Origin: Sphingomonadales bacterium
Lineage (GTDB): Bacteria > Pseudomonadota > Alphaproteobacteria > Sphingomonadales > Sphingomonadaceae
DNA length: 64,000 nt
NCBI GenBank assembly: GCA_016720115.1
Contig: JADJXT010000002.1
Span: 1,134,501 to 1,198,500 of the forward strand
Direction: 5' to 3'
Shown piece by piece: positions 52,189 to 61,113 of the stretch (position 1 is its first letter; every line of letters begins with the position of its first letter). The notes under the pieces were generated by a model. That model worked only from the letters and a program-made list of their open reading frames with translations, was not told where the DNA came from and searched no databases. The translations under genes and the position numbers were made by a program.

Positions 52189-53175
52189 TCACCCTTCGGA
52201 CTTCAACGGGCGCGAAAGCAGGGCTTCGACGACCTGCCCGACGCTGGCGCTGCTATCGAGCAAGGCACAGACCGCCGCGACAATCGGCATCTCGACGCCG
52301 AGCGCCTGCGCGGATTCGAGGAGGACAGGCGCAGTGAAGGCGCCTTCGGCCACCGTGCGCCGGTCCGCCATCAGTTCGGCAGCCGCCTTCCCCTGCCCCA
52401 GCCCGCGGCCCAGCGAGAAATTGCGGCTATTCTCCGAAGAACAGGTCAGCACCAGATCGCCCAGCCCCGAAAGCCCGGCCAGCGTCTGCGCCTGCGCACC
52501 GCGCGCAAGGCCGTATCGCTGCATCTCGGCAAAGCCGCGCGCGATCAGCGCCGCACGCGCGTTGAGGCCAAGCCCCGCGCCATCGACAACGCCGCAGCCG
52601 ATGGCGAGCACATTCTTCACCGCGCCGCCAATCTCCGCCCCCACCACATCGCCCGACCAATATGGCCGGAAGGCGGGCGTCGCGACCAGCCGCATCAGCA
52701 GCTTGCCCATCGCCTCGCTTTCGCAGGCGAGCGTGATCGCGGTCGGCTTTCCTGCCGCCACCTCATGCGCGAAGGTGGGGCCGGAAAGCACCGCGAGCGG
52801 GTTGTCCGGACGCAGTTCGGCGACGATTTCAGAAACCAGCAACTGCGTGCCTGCCTCGATCCCCTTCGAACAGAGCAGCAAGGGCGCACCGGTTTCGGGA
52901 AGCCGTTCGAGCGTGCCGCGCAGATGCTGCGCCGGGGTCACCATCAGCAGCGCCGAACAATCCGCCATCTCCGCCATCTCTGCTGTCGCGCGAATTTGCG
53001 GCGGCAATGCGAGCCCGGGGAGGTAGAGCGGATTGCCCTTTCCTGCATTCACCGCCTCGACGACCTCGGGCTCAAGCGCCCAGAGCAGCACATTGTCATG
53101 GTTTTGCGACATGACGCTGGCAAGCGCGGTGCCCCATGCGCCAGCGCCGATAACACCGATGGGTTGTCCGGTCAT
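52189..53175 (-). CDS. gpsA: Glycerol-3-phosphate dehydrogenase [NAD(P)+]
   Basis: 328 aa from the ATG at 53175. The N-terminal NAD(P) motif is GVIGAGAWGTALASVM, and the catalytic motif reads AEIGGAVKNVLAIGCGVVDG with the active Lys. It makes sn-glycerol 3-phosphate from DHAP for phospholipid synthesis. The longer upstream frame is part of a repeat and is not expected to be translated. It lies about 120 bp after tsaD on the same strand. Confidence 0.95.
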   Translation of the reverse strand: MTGQPIGVIGAGAWGTALASVMSQNHDNVLLWALEPEVVEAVNAGKGNPLYLPGLALPPQIRATAEMAEMADCSALLMVTPAQHLRGTLERLPETGAPLLLCSKGIEAGTQLLVSEIVAELRPDNPLAVLSGPTFAHEVAAGKPTAITLACESEAMGKLLMRLVATPAFRPYWSGDVVGAEIGGAVKNVLAIGCGVVDGAGLGLNARAALIARGFAEMQRYGLARGAQAQTLAGLSGLGDLVLTCSSENSRNFSLGRGLGQGKAAAELMADRRTVAEGAFTAPVLLESAQALGVEMPIVAAVCALLDSSASVGQVVEALLSRPLKSEG

Positions 53176-53195
53176 GCCTGAGTTTCCCAATTGGG

Positions 53196-53275
53196 CCGTT
53201 CGCATCGAGCGAAGTCGAGATGCCCCCAGTTCAGGCGCCAACGATAGGTGTCTCGACTTCGCTTGACACGAACGG
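53196..53275. repeat. Inverted repeat of the GAGCGAAGTCGAGA family
   Basis: Arms 53196-53224 and 53247-53275 are inverted copies of about 29 nt with 24 matching bases, around the core GCGAAGTCGAGA. It separates gpsA and tsaD. This sequence type is common in sphingomonad intergenic DNA (general knowledge). Confidence 0.7.
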
Positions 53276-53293
53276 GAACTGAAAAACTGGTCC

Positions 53294-54328
53294 TCATGCT
53301 TTCACTCCTGCGCCGCGGGCGGCCTCTGCATCGGGATCGAGCGGCCAGCGCGGGCGCGCGGCGATGTCGAGCGGATCGGTGAGCCCGGCGGCGAAGCGTT
53401 CCGCGCCTGCCCAGGCGATCATCGCGCCATTGTCGGTGCACAGCCAATGCGGCGGTGCGACGAAACGCATCGCGTAACGCTCTGCCACGCGCTGCAACAT
53501 CGCGCGGATCGCCTCGTTCGCGGCCACCCCGCCTGCAACCACCAGCGCGTCCGGCGGATCGATCCGCGACAGGCTGTATTCGAGACGGTCTTCAAGGCAA
53601 TCGACCACCGCCTGCTGGAAGGAGGCGGCAATATCTTCGGCGCGATATTGCCCGCTTTCATGCGCGCGCAGCACCGCGCTTTTGAGGCCGGCAAAGCTGA
53701 AATGCGGCTCGTCGGCGCCTTTCAGCGGGCGGGGCAGCGGCACCGCCTTCGCGCTGCCCTGCTTCGCCGCCTTCTCGACCGCAGGGCCACCGGGAAAGCC
53801 GAGGCCAAGGATCTTCGCGCTCTTGTCGAATGCCTCGCCCACCGCATCGTCGATCGTCGTCGCCAGCCGGTCATAATCGCCGACGCCGTTCACCCGCAGC
53901 AACTGGCAATGCCCGCCCGACACCAGCAGGAGGAGATAGGGAAATTCGAGTTCGGGATCGATCAGGCGCGGCGAAAGCGCATGGCCTTCGAGGTGATTGA
54001 CGGCGATCAGCGGCTTGCCTGCCGCCATCGCCAGCGCCTTGGCGGTCACCAGCCCGACCATCACCCCGCCGATCAGCCCCGGCCCTGCCGTTGCGGCAAT
54101 CGCATCCACCTCGTCCAGCGTCAGCCCGGCATCGGCGAGCGCCGTCTCGACCAGCGGGGTCATCAGCTCGGCATGGGCGCGCGCAGCGATTTCTGGGACG
54201 ACGCCGCCAAAGGCGCGGTGATGATCCTCCTGCCCGGCCAGCGCATGGCTAAGGATCGTGCGGTCCGAACGCACGACGGAGGCTGCGGTTTCATCGCAAC
54301 TCGATTCAAGGCCCAAAATCACTGCCAT
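53294..54328 (-). CDS. tsaD: tRNA N6-adenosine threonylcarbamoyltransferase
   Basis: 344 aa from the ATG at 54328; a second ATG 12 bp upstream also has a site. The protein opens LGLESSCDETAASVV, has the metal motif NHLEGHALSP, and the ASKR-type stretch LLVSGGHCQLL. It transfers threonylcarbamoyl to A37 of ANN-decoding tRNAs with TsaB and TsaE. Divergent from hemC across 41 bp. Identification is secure. Confidence 0.96.
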   Translation of the reverse strand: MAVILGLESSCDETAASVVRSDRTILSHALAGQEDHHRAFGGVVPEIAARAHAELMTPLVETALADAGLTLDEVDAIAATAGPGLIGGVMVGLVTAKALAMAAGKPLIAVNHLEGHALSPRLIDPELEFPYLLLLVSGGHCQLLRVNGVGDYDRLATTIDDAVGEAFDKSAKILGLGFPGGPAVEKAAKQGSAKAVPLPRPLKGADEPHFSFAGLKSAVLRAHESGQYRAEDIAASFQQAVVDCLEDRLEYSLSRIDPPDALVVAGGVAANEAIRAMLQRVAERYAMRFVAPPHWLCTDNGAMIAWAGAERFAAGLTDPLDIAARPRWPLDPDAEAARGAGVKA

Positions 54329-54369
54329 CCCCTTCCCCATAGGCAGCACCCTCGCTATGGACAAGCCGC

Positions 54370-55299
54370 ATGAACCCGACCCGTGACACACCGCTTCGTA
54401 TCGGCACCCGTTCTTCCCCGCTCGCCCTCGCGCAGGCGGAGATGGCGAAGGTGGCGTTGGTGACGGCGCATGGCTGGGAGGAAGCGGCGGTGCTGCTCGT
54501 CCCGATGCTGTCGAGCGGGGACAAGGTGCAGGATCGCCCGCTTGCCGAAATCGGCGGCAAGGCGCTGTGGACCAAGGAACTCGAACGCGCGCTTCTGAAC
54601 CGCGAAATCGATATTGCCGTGCATTCGATGAAGGATGTCGAAACGGTGCGCAGCGCAGCTTTCCGTATCGCCGCGATGCTGCCGCGCGCCGATGTGCGCG
54701 ACCGGCTGATCGGCGCGGAGAGCATCGCCGCGCTACCCGAAGGCGCGCGGGTCGGCACCTCCAGCCCGCGCCGCACCGCGCAGTTGAAGGCTCTGCGTCC
54801 CGATATCGTCACCGACAGCATCCGGGGCAATGTCGCGACACGCCTTTCGAAAGTAGCGAATGGCGAATTTGATGCGACGCTGCTTGCGGCGGCGGGCCTC
54901 GACCGGCTGGGGCAATCCGGCATCGGGGCTGCCATAGACACCGGCGAAATGCTGCCTGCGGCCTCGCAGGGGGCAATTGGTATCGACTGCCTTGCCGACC
55001 GTTCCGAAATCGCTGCGCTGCTGGCGCCGGTCAACCACCAGTCGACCTTCGACTGCGTGGTCGCCGAGCGCGCCTTCCTCGAAGCATTGGGCGGCACCTG
55101 CCATTCGCCGGTAGCGGCGCAAGCTGTCTGGGAAAAAGACGCATTATCGCTGAAAGGCGAAATTTTGCGTGAGGATGGCAGCGAACGCCAGGCGGGCGCA
55201 ATCGCCTGCCAGCCCGGCGACGGCGCCGCACCGGCCCGGCTCGCCCGCCAGTTGCTCGATGCCGCCTCGCCCGAATTGCGGGCGCTGTTCGAGGGATGA
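54370..55299 (+). CDS. hemC: Porphobilinogen deaminase
   Basis: 309 aa. IGTRSSPLALAQAEM, the VHSMKDVET and SPRRTAQLKALRPD segments, and Cys244 in LGGTCHSPVAA, which attaches the dipyrromethane cofactor. It polymerises four porphobilinogens into hydroxymethylbilane, the third common step of haem synthesis. It overlaps hemD by 4 bp. Confidence 0.97.
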   Translation: MNPTRDTPLRIGTRSSPLALAQAEMAKVALVTAHGWEEAAVLLVPMLSSGDKVQDRPLAEIGGKALWTKELERALLNREIDIAVHSMKDVETVRSAAFRIAAMLPRADVRDRLIGAESIAALPEGARVGTSSPRRTAQLKALRPDIVTDSIRGNVATRLSKVANGEFDATLLAAAGLDRLGQSGIGAAIDTGEMLPAASQGAIGIDCLADRSEIAALLAPVNHQSTFDCVVAERAFLEALGGTCHSPVAAQAVWEKDALSLKGEILREDGSERQAGAIACQPGDGAAPARLARQLLDAASPELRALFEG

Positions 55300-55985
55300 A
55301 AATCCTCATCATCCGCCCGCAACCGGGCAATGATGCCAGCGCCGCGCGCGCGCGCGAAGCCGGGTTCGAACCGGTCCAATTGCCCTTTTTTGCAATCCGC
55401 CCCCGGTTATGGGACGCGCCCGATCCCGCGCATTTCGATGCGCTGCTGGTCACCAGCGCCAATGCGGTGCGCCATGCGGGGGCCGCGCTGTCCGCCTATC
55501 GCGCGCTGCCTTTGCACGCCGTCGGTCGCAACACCGCAGATATCGCTGCGGCCGCCGGTTTGCCCATCGCCTCGATCGGTGAGGGCGGCGTCGCCCAAGC
55601 CGTGAATGCCGCGCGTCTCGCGAGGCATAAAAGGTTGCTGTGGCTGGCAGGGGCAGACCAGACAGATTTCGTCGCACCCCCCGACGTGCAGATCGAAACG
55701 CGCATCACATATTCTTCAGAACCAGCCCAATTGCCCGCCGATGTGGCAGGGATAATTGCCAGTGCCGATATCATTGCGCTCCATTCGGCACGCGCCGCTA
55801 GTAGCTTTGCTGAAATTGCCGATTCCGGCGCTCTATCTCGCGATCAAATCAGGATCGCCGCTTTTTCCAAAACCATCGCCGATGCAGCAGGCACAGGCTG
55901 GCGCGGCGTGGCCATCGCCGAACGCCCCGACGACCAAGCCCTGTTGTCGGCGGCGCGTGCGCTTGTTAAGCAGTCGGCATCATAA
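55296..55985 (+). CDS. hemD: Uroporphyrinogen-III synthase
   Basis: 229 aa. It shows the HemD plan of two alpha/beta domains, with LLVTSANAVRHAGAALSAYR and the diagnostic conserved SARAASSFAEI region. It closes hydroxymethylbilane to uroporphyrinogen III. It is coupled to hemC by an ATGA overlap. The family is poorly conserved in sequence, and position makes the call strong. Confidence 0.93.
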   Translation: MKILIIRPQPGNDASAARAREAGFEPVQLPFFAIRPRLWDAPDPAHFDALLVTSANAVRHAGAALSAYRALPLHAVGRNTADIAAAAGLPIASIGEGGVAQAVNAARLARHKRLLWLAGADQTDFVAPPDVQIETRITYSSEPAQLPADVAGIIASADIIALHSARAASSFAEIADSGALSRDQIRIAAFSKTIADAAGTGWRGVAIAERPDDQALLSAARALVKQSAS

Positions 55986-56005
55986 GGGTCGCAAGGGGAC
56001 AGGAT

Positions 56006-56797
56006 TTGAACTGGCGAGCAGGCGTTGCACTGTCGATATTGGCGTTTGTCGGTGGCGGACTGGCGGTGAACTGGCTGGCGACATCCGGGCTTTCGCCTTG
56101 GGGTGAAGCCGCTCCCTCTGCGCCTGCAGGCCCCGTTGTGCCGCTTCCCGAGATCGCACCGCCGCCAGTCAACCCGATGCTGGCGGCACCGGCCGCGCCA
56201 CAGATCCTGCAACCGATAGCCGATTCCGCACGCACCGAGGCGATGCTTGTCGCGATGGCGGCACGGCGCGCCGTGGCGGCTGGCGCGCCGCTGGGCGATA
56301 TCGAGCCGCGCCTTGACGCAGCTTTTGGGCAAAGCCAGCCGCAGGCGCTGGCCCGCATCCGGGCGGCAAGCAAAAACGGCATCACGCCCGCAAGGCTTGC
56401 AGCCGAATTCGATGCCATCTCGCCGGGCCTTGAGCGCGATCCAGAAATGTCATGGGCGCGGATCCGGCACGAACTGTCGACGATGTTCGAGCTGCATATG
56501 TCCGACGCCCCACCGCCAACCGCTGACGCCCAGATCGCACGGACGCGCGACCTGATCCTTTCTGGCAATGTCGAATCGGCCACCAGGCTGGTCGCGGCCA
56601 TGCCAGGCGCTGCGAACGCAAAGGACTGGCTGGCCAAAGCGCGGCGCTATGTCGAAACGCAACAGGCGCTCGATACGCTTGAAAAGGCGGCGCTGGCGAT
56701 GCCGATGGTGGCACAGCAGCCGATGGTCGCGCCAACGCCTGAAGCTGTTCCGCCCGCAGGTGCGGTGCACCCCGGGGCTCCATCTCCGGAAACCTGA
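56006..56797 (+). CDS. Mitofilin/HemX-like inner-membrane protein
   Basis: 263 aa, TTG start with AGGGGACAGGA upstream. One N-terminal membrane helix (GVALSILAFVGGGLAVNWLA), a Pro/Ala-rich linker, and a helical periplasmic domain (LEKAALAM; AKDWLAKARRYVETQQALDT) match the alphaproteobacterial mitofilin-like group (COG4223), commonly found after hemD. Its job may be in envelope organisation. Not certain because the family is defined loosely. Confidence 0.75.
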   Translation: MNWRAGVALSILAFVGGGLAVNWLATSGLSPWGEAAPSAPAGPVVPLPEIAPPPVNPMLAAPAAPQILQPIADSARTEAMLVAMAARRAVAAGAPLGDIEPRLDAAFGQSQPQALARIRAASKNGITPARLAAEFDAISPGLERDPEMSWARIRHELSTMFELHMSDAPPPTADAQIARTRDLILSGNVESATRLVAAMPGAANAKDWLAKARRYVETQQALDTLEKAALAMPMVAQQPMVAPTPEAVPPAGAVHPGAPSPET

Positions 56798-56882
56798 GCC
56801 TAAACCCGATCTTTCGCCGAAACAGGGCCATCACGGCGATCATACATCTTTCATAAATCGCCGGTCGGCTTAAACCATCCTC

Positions 56883-57593
56883 ATGGCGATGACACCGCCC
56901 TCTTTTCCGGCGCATGACGGGCAGGCAACGGCCCCGCCCTTACCGTTGCTGGCCCGCGAGGCGGCAGGTTTTGCCTATATGCGATTACGTGCCACCTTTG
57001 CGCCACCGGTGCGGCTGGAAGTTGAGGGGCAGGGTCATGATGTCGTTGTGATACCCGGCTTTCTGGCTTCGGACCGCACCACAAGTCGCCTGCGCCGCTC
57101 GCTGGATGGCGCCGGTTTCCGCGCCCATGGATGGGGCCTGGGGCACAATGGCGGCGTGTCAGCCGACCTGTTTGCGCAGATAGACCGGCAGTTCGACCAG
57201 CGCGGCATCGACCATCCGGCTACTCTGGTCGGCTGGAGCCTTGGCGGCGTGATCGCGCGCGAATATGCCAAGCGCGCGCCGCACCGCGTGGCGCGCGTTA
57301 TCACATTGGGCAGCCCCTTTTCGGCGCATCCGCGCGCCAACAATGCCTGGCGGGTTTATGAATGGGTCGCCGGTCACAAGGTCGACAATCCGCCCTTTGC
57401 AGCAGTGCTGCATGAAAAACCACCGGTGCCCACCTTCGCCTTCTGGTCGGCGCGCGACGGTGTGGTCGCCCCCGATGCAGCACGGGGCCGAAGCGGCGAG
57501 GCAGACCATGCAACCGAACTTGCCTGTTCGCACATGGCGTTCGTCTCCGATCCCGAAGCGATCCGCGCGATTGCACGCGCCATTATCGCCTGA
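56883..57593 (+). CDS. Alpha/beta-hydrolase (lipase/esterase type)
   Basis: 236 aa. The nucleophile elbow GWSLGG has Ser at about residue 120; VVVIPGFLASDRTTSRL is the oxyanion-hole region; the Asp and His are in FWSARDGVVAP and CSHMAFVSDP. No signal peptide is seen, so it is probably cytoplasmic. Its stop (TGA) is directly adjacent to that of glpQ on the other strand (TGATCA, 57591-57596). The substrate is not known. Confidence 0.9.
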   Translation: MAMTPPSFPAHDGQATAPPLPLLAREAAGFAYMRLRATFAPPVRLEVEGQGHDVVVIPGFLASDRTTSRLRRSLDGAGFRAHGWGLGHNGGVSADLFAQIDRQFDQRGIDHPATLVGWSLGGVIAREYAKRAPHRVARVITLGSPFSAHPRANNAWRVYEWVAGHKVDNPPFAAVLHEKPPVPTFAFWSARDGVVAPDAARGRSGEADHATELACSHMAFVSDPEAIRAIARAIIA

Positions 57594-58658
57594 TCAGCGC
57601 GCCGCTTCTGCCGCCTCGGCCACGTTGTCGCTGAAAAAGCCGTCGATCCCGGCGGCGAGATACGCCTTTATCTCCGACACGAGATCGCCATGCGCTGCCG
57701 GATTCAAGCCGCTGCGCTGCCCCAGCGGCAGGAAATAATTCTCGCGCCGGAAGGTCCAGGCATGGACGTCGAGCCCGGCGGCGTGCGCATCGGCCACCAA
57801 AGCGGTCGGTTCACCCAGATTGCCCAGCAACGTGCGCGGTAGGATCATCGCCTTCTCTACCCCCACGCCATCGGCATAGCGGGCAATGCCTTTCAGCCCC
57901 TCGGGCGTCGCCATCGCGGCATAGCTTGTGGCGGGATCGTCGGCGGGGCCATCATCCTTCGACATCAACTGGATGAGGCGCAGCTGCGTCTTGCTGCGCA
58001 GCGCCTTTAGATTGCCGACCTCGAAACTCTGGATGAACAGCGGATCGTCCTTTTGCGAATAGCCATGCTTTTCGAGCATCGCGAGCAACGGTGCCTCGTG
58101 CGGCAGCCCGATCGAGGCAAAATAGGAAGGATGCTTGGTTTCGGGATAGATGCCGATACGGCGCCCGCTTTCCTTCTCCTTCGCCTTGGCAAGCAGGATG
58201 ATTTCCTCGAAAGTCGGGATTTCGAATTGCCCGTCAAAGGCCGTGTTCGCCTTGCGCAGCAAAGGCAGCCGCTCCTTGGCACGCAGCGTCTTCAATTCGG
58301 CGAGGGTGAAATCCTCGGTGAACCAGCCGGTCATTTTCTGGCCGTCGATGGTCTTGCTTGCCTTGCGCCCGGCAAATTCGGGGTGATCGGCAACGTCGGT
58401 GGTTTCGGAAATCTCGTTCTCATGCCGCGCGACCAGCACGCCGTCTTTGGTCAGCACCAGATCGGGTTCGATATAATCGGCACCTTGTTCAATCGCGAGC
58501 GTATAGCTGGCGATCGTGTGCTCGGGCCGCTCGCCGCTCGCGCCGCGATGGGCGATGATGATCGGGTCCTTGGCCATTGCGGATTTTCCTTCATGGGCAG
58601 TGCTGTTCGAACAGGCTGACAGCGCAAGCGCGATGCAGAACAGAGCAGCGGTTTTCAT
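57594..58658 (-). CDS. glpQ: Glycerophosphodiester phosphodiesterase, lipoprotein
   Basis: 354 aa. A lipoprotein signal (ALALSAC) and a GDPD domain with intact active-site motifs: IIAHRGASGERPEHTIASY, ADYIEPDLVLTKDG, and VARHENEIS. It releases glycerol 3-phosphate from glycerophosphodiesters such as deacylated phospholipids, at the outer or inner membrane surface. It shares 4 bp with the preceding kinase-like gene, which may act on the product side of related metabolism. The active GlpQ contrasts with the degenerate GDPD at 34.4 kb. Confidence 0.93.
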   Translation of the reverse strand: MKTAALFCIALALSACSNSTAHEGKSAMAKDPIIIAHRGASGERPEHTIASYTLAIEQGADYIEPDLVLTKDGVLVARHENEISETTDVADHPEFAGRKASKTIDGQKMTGWFTEDFTLAELKTLRAKERLPLLRKANTAFDGQFEIPTFEEIILLAKAKEKESGRRIGIYPETKHPSYFASIGLPHEAPLLAMLEKHGYSQKDDPLFIQSFEVGNLKALRSKTQLRLIQLMSKDDGPADDPATSYAAMATPEGLKGIARYADGVGVEKAMILPRTLLGNLGEPTALVADAHAAGLDVHAWTFRRENYFLPLGQRSGLNPAAHGDLVSEIKAYLAAGIDGFFSDNVAEAAEAAR

Positions 58659-59467
58659 CGCCGCACCGCAACCGAGAGCGGCAAGCGCGCGGCATCGAGC
58701 TGGATCGTGACATCGGCGCGACCGGGCATTTCGTGCATGATCCAGCGCGTCAGCCGTTCATAATGCGCAATGAAGCGGGCGACCTGTTCGTCGGTCATCG
58801 CGGCGGCGGCGCGCTGTGCCCCGTCCTGCGCCTGATAGCCATGCTCCTGCTCGCAGCGCCAGCGATGCACGACGTCGAACGATGGCGGGCGCAGATAGGC
58901 CAGCCGGTCGATGCGCGCAAACAGCTCCGCCGTTTCGCCCGCCAAATGCGCGTTCCAATGGCTGCGCCAGATACCATCCGGATCGTCCTCGCGCTCGAGC
59001 GCATTGACAGGCTGTGCGAGCAGATCGTCCGGCACCGGCTGTGCCCCGACGCACCAGCCTTCAAACAGCAACAGGTCGCATGGGCCATCGAGCAGCGGCC
59101 AGTCGCGCGAGGACAGCGGTTCATCGGCGCGCTTGTCGAACCGCGGCAGCATCACCGGGTGGCCCGCCTTCACCGCATCGAGCGTGGCGATGCCGATCGC
59201 GGTGTCGTGCGTTCCCGGCGGGCCGCGTGTGGCGAAAAGCGGGTGCGCCTCCGCCGCCAGTCCGGCGCGCACCGTGCGCCCCAGATAGAGATCATCGAGC
59301 GACAGCACACCCACGCGCAGGCCCTGCCCCGAAAAATGCGCCGCCAACTGGGCGCAGGCGGTCGACTTGCCCGACGCCTGCGCTCCGCACAATCCGACGA
59401 TCAGCGGCGTCCCTGGGGTCAGCCAGCCCGATATTGCATCTGCCAGTGCAGTCGCAATCCGGTTCAT
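58655..59467 (-). CDS. Glycerate-kinase-like P-loop kinase
   Basis: 270 aa from the ATG at 59467 that overlaps the ArsC-like stop. The Walker A is GLCGAQASGKST, and later motifs are SLDDLYLGRT, PRFDKRADEP and LLFEGWCVGAQPV, typical of D-glycerate 3-kinase-like enzymes. It phosphorylates a small hydroxy acid or related substrate; glycerate is the closest guess. It is coupled to glpQ on one side and the ArsC-like gene on the other, so the three form an operon. Confidence 0.8.
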   Translation of the reverse strand: MNRIATALADAISGWLTPGTPLIVGLCGAQASGKSTACAQLAAHFSGQGLRVGVLSLDDLYLGRTVRAGLAAEAHPLFATRGPPGTHDTAIGIATLDAVKAGHPVMLPRFDKRADEPLSSRDWPLLDGPCDLLLFEGWCVGAQPVPDDLLAQPVNALEREDDPDGIWRSHWNAHLAGETAELFARIDRLAYLRPPSFDVVHRWRCEQEHGYQAQDGAQRAAAAMTDEQVARFIAHYERLTRWIMHEMPGRADVTIQLDAARLPLSVAVRR

Positions 59468-59814
59468 GCCCCCAGCGCAGCCTCCCATTCGGGCAGCTTG
59501 AAACCGACGAGCAGGCCGCCCGGATATTCGAGCACCGGACGTTTGATCATGCCCGGCTGATCGAGCATCAGCGCAATCGCCTTGTCCGTATCGAGATCAG
59601 CCTTGGCGGCATCGGGCAGTTTCTTGAAGGTCGTGCCCGCGCGGTTGAGGATCGTCTCCCACCCCTTCGCGGCGCACCAGTCCTTCAGCTTTGCCGCATC
59701 GGCCCCGGCCTTTTTATAGTCGTGGAAGCTGTAGGCGATGCCCTTGCCATCGAGCCAGACACGCGCCTTTTTCACCGTGTCGCAATTGGGGATGCCGTAA
59801 AAGATGATGCTCAT
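59464..59814 (-). CDS. ArsC/Spx-family reductase-like protein
   Basis: 116 aa. It starts MSIIFYGIPNCDTVKKARVW with the active Cys11, followed by LNRAGTTFKKLPDA and MLDQPGMIKRPVLEYPG, typical of YffB/ArsC-related proteins. The family includes arsenate reductases that use glutathione or glutaredoxin, but many members are of unknown function. It heads the three-gene operon with the kinase and glpQ. Confidence 0.85.
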   Translation of the reverse strand: MSIIFYGIPNCDTVKKARVWLDGKGIAYSFHDYKKAGADAAKLKDWCAAKGWETILNRAGTTFKKLPDAAKADLDTDKAIALMLDQPGMIKRPVLEYPGGLLVGFKLPEWEAALGA

Positions 59815-59922
59815 GCCATTCCTTCTGAAACCAACTGCATTCGCCTTTGCGCCATGCCGCGCACCCGCGCAAGCGGCAGACAGCGGGTTTCGTTTCGCCC
59901 GCCCCTCGTCTATGCGCGGCGG

Positions 59923-60414
59923 ATGGCACAAGACGGCATCCTCATCCTCACCACCGGCGGCACGATCGACAAGAATTATTTCGACGCGCTTTCCGAATAC
60001 CAGATCGTCGACAGCGGCATTCCGGCGTTGCTCGAGGAAGCGCGCGTTGCCCTGCCCTATCGGCTGGTCGAGCTGATGCGCAAGGACAGCCTCGAGCTGA
60101 CCGACGCCGACCGCGCCCTCATCGCCGCCGCCGCGCGAGGCCCCGAGACGCGCATCGTCGTTACCCATGGCACCGACACGATGACAGAGACGGCGAAGGT
60201 GCTTGCTGCAGAAGTGCCGGGCAAAACCATCGTCCTCACCGGCGCCCTAAGCCCCGCACGCTTTGCCGAGACCGACGCGAACTTCAACCTCGGCATGGCC
60301 TTCGCCACCGCCCAGGTCGCCCCCGCAGGCGTCTGGATCGCGATGAGCGGGCAGGTGTTCGACGGGCTGAAGGTCAGGAAGGACCGCGAGGCGGGGAAAT
60401 TTGTGGCGCTGTAA
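59923..60414 (+). CDS. One-domain asparaginase-type protein
   Basis: 163 aa from the ATG at 59923. ILTTGGTIDKNYFDAL gives the first catalytic Thr and VVTHGTDTMTETA the second Thr-Asp; the usual C-terminal domain of L-asparaginases (total 320-350 aa) is missing. Stand-alone N-terminal domains of this size exist in many bacteria, and their activity is uncertain. It is divergent from the ArsC-like gene. Confidence 0.85.
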   Translation: MAQDGILILTTGGTIDKNYFDALSEYQIVDSGIPALLEEARVALPYRLVELMRKDSLELTDADRALIAAAARGPETRIVVTHGTDTMTETAKVLAAEVPGKTIVLTGALSPARFAETDANFNLGMAFATAQVAPAGVWIAMSGQVFDGLKVRKDREAGKFVAL

Positions 60415-60422
60415 AAACCGGC

Positions 60423-60809
60423 TCACCAGATTGTGCTGACCGGATATTTGCGTACATTCCGGTCAGCCGAAATCAGTCGCAGTTCGAGTGATAGTGCATG
60501 GGCAATCATCATCCGGTCGATCGGATCGCGATGGATATTGGGTAATGCGCCAACGGTGGTCCATATCGATGCTGGCAGATCCAACATCTGGATATCGAGC
60601 GTCTCTATGAGCGGCTGCAACGGGCCGGAACCATTGAACCGCCCGCGTTGCTCCAGATCGGCATATTCCCACGCGTTCACGGCGCTTAAAAACAGGGCGT
60701 TCTCGGGATCGAGGATCGCCTCAAGCGCGGCTTTGCTCAGACGCTTGTCACCGTTGGCCAGCCATACCAGGATATGGGTATCAAGAAGCAGCGCCAAATT
60801 TCCGCTCAA
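60423..60809 (-). CDS. vapC: VapC-type PIN-domain toxin
   Basis: 128 aa. PIN acids: LLDTHILVWL, WEYADLEQRG, HRDPIDRMMI, and ISADRNV. It begins inside the antitoxin gene (29-bp overlap, 60781-60809), a common VapBC arrangement. It should be an RNase inhibited by its antitoxin. Confidence 0.9.
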   Translation of the reverse strand: MSGNLALLLDTHILVWLANGDKRLSKAALEAILDPENALFLSAVNAWEYADLEQRGRFNGSGPLQPLIETLDIQMLDLPASIWTTVGALPNIHRDPIDRMMIAHALSLELRLISADRNVRKYPVSTIW

Positions 60810-61074
60810 ACCGTTCGTCGGGATCGCCGCGATCCGCCTTCAACGCCTCAAGGCTGAGGTCCGCACCCTTGAAGGCATCGCGGTACATGCCGAACGCCGA
60901 TTTGCGTTTGCGCGCCAGCTCTTCCTTCGATGTCGCCTTGCTGTCGCGCGCCGAAACGATTTCCGCCTCGGGCTCTCCCGCGCGCATGATCACCACTCGC
61001 TCCCCACGTTTGATGGCGTTGAGCAATTCCGAAAGCCGCGTCTTGGCTTCACCGATATTGACATGGATGGTCAT
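60781..61074 (-). CDS. Phd/YefM-type antitoxin
   Basis: 97 aa from the ATG at 61074. MTIHVNIGEAKTRLSELLNA is the Phd/YefM fold, followed by RVVIMRAGEPEAEIV, and the C-terminal part carries the toxin-binding region. It should repress its own promoter through the palindrome at 61091-61113, and it overlaps the toxin gene. Confidence 0.9.
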   Translation of the reverse strand: MTIHVNIGEAKTRLSELLNAIKRGERVVIMRAGEPEAEIVSARDSKATSKEELARKRKSAFGMYRDAFKGADLSLEALKADRGDPDERFERKFGAAS

Positions 61075-61090
61075 GATGGATGGAGAGTAG

Positions 61091-61113
61091 CTTGACCAAG
61101 AGGGTTGGTCAAG
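61091..61113 (-). promoter_or_regulatory. Palindromic operator of the Phd-VapC module
   Basis: CTTGACCAA-GAGGG-TTGGTCAAG: two perfect 9-bp arms around 5 nt, 17 bp upstream of the antitoxin ATG. Phd/YefM proteins repress by binding such palindromes. It overlaps the stop of the HEPN-type pseudogene. Confidence 0.65.

Noticed and set aside
50166..52337. 723-codon frame antisense to the flippase
   Set aside because: Sequence is charged and repetitive and spans repeat DNA; the minus-strand flippase has a membrane profile.
55360..55380. GGTTCGAACC as a tRNA T-arm
   Set aside because: It is inside the hemD reading frame with no matching acceptor or anticodon stems.
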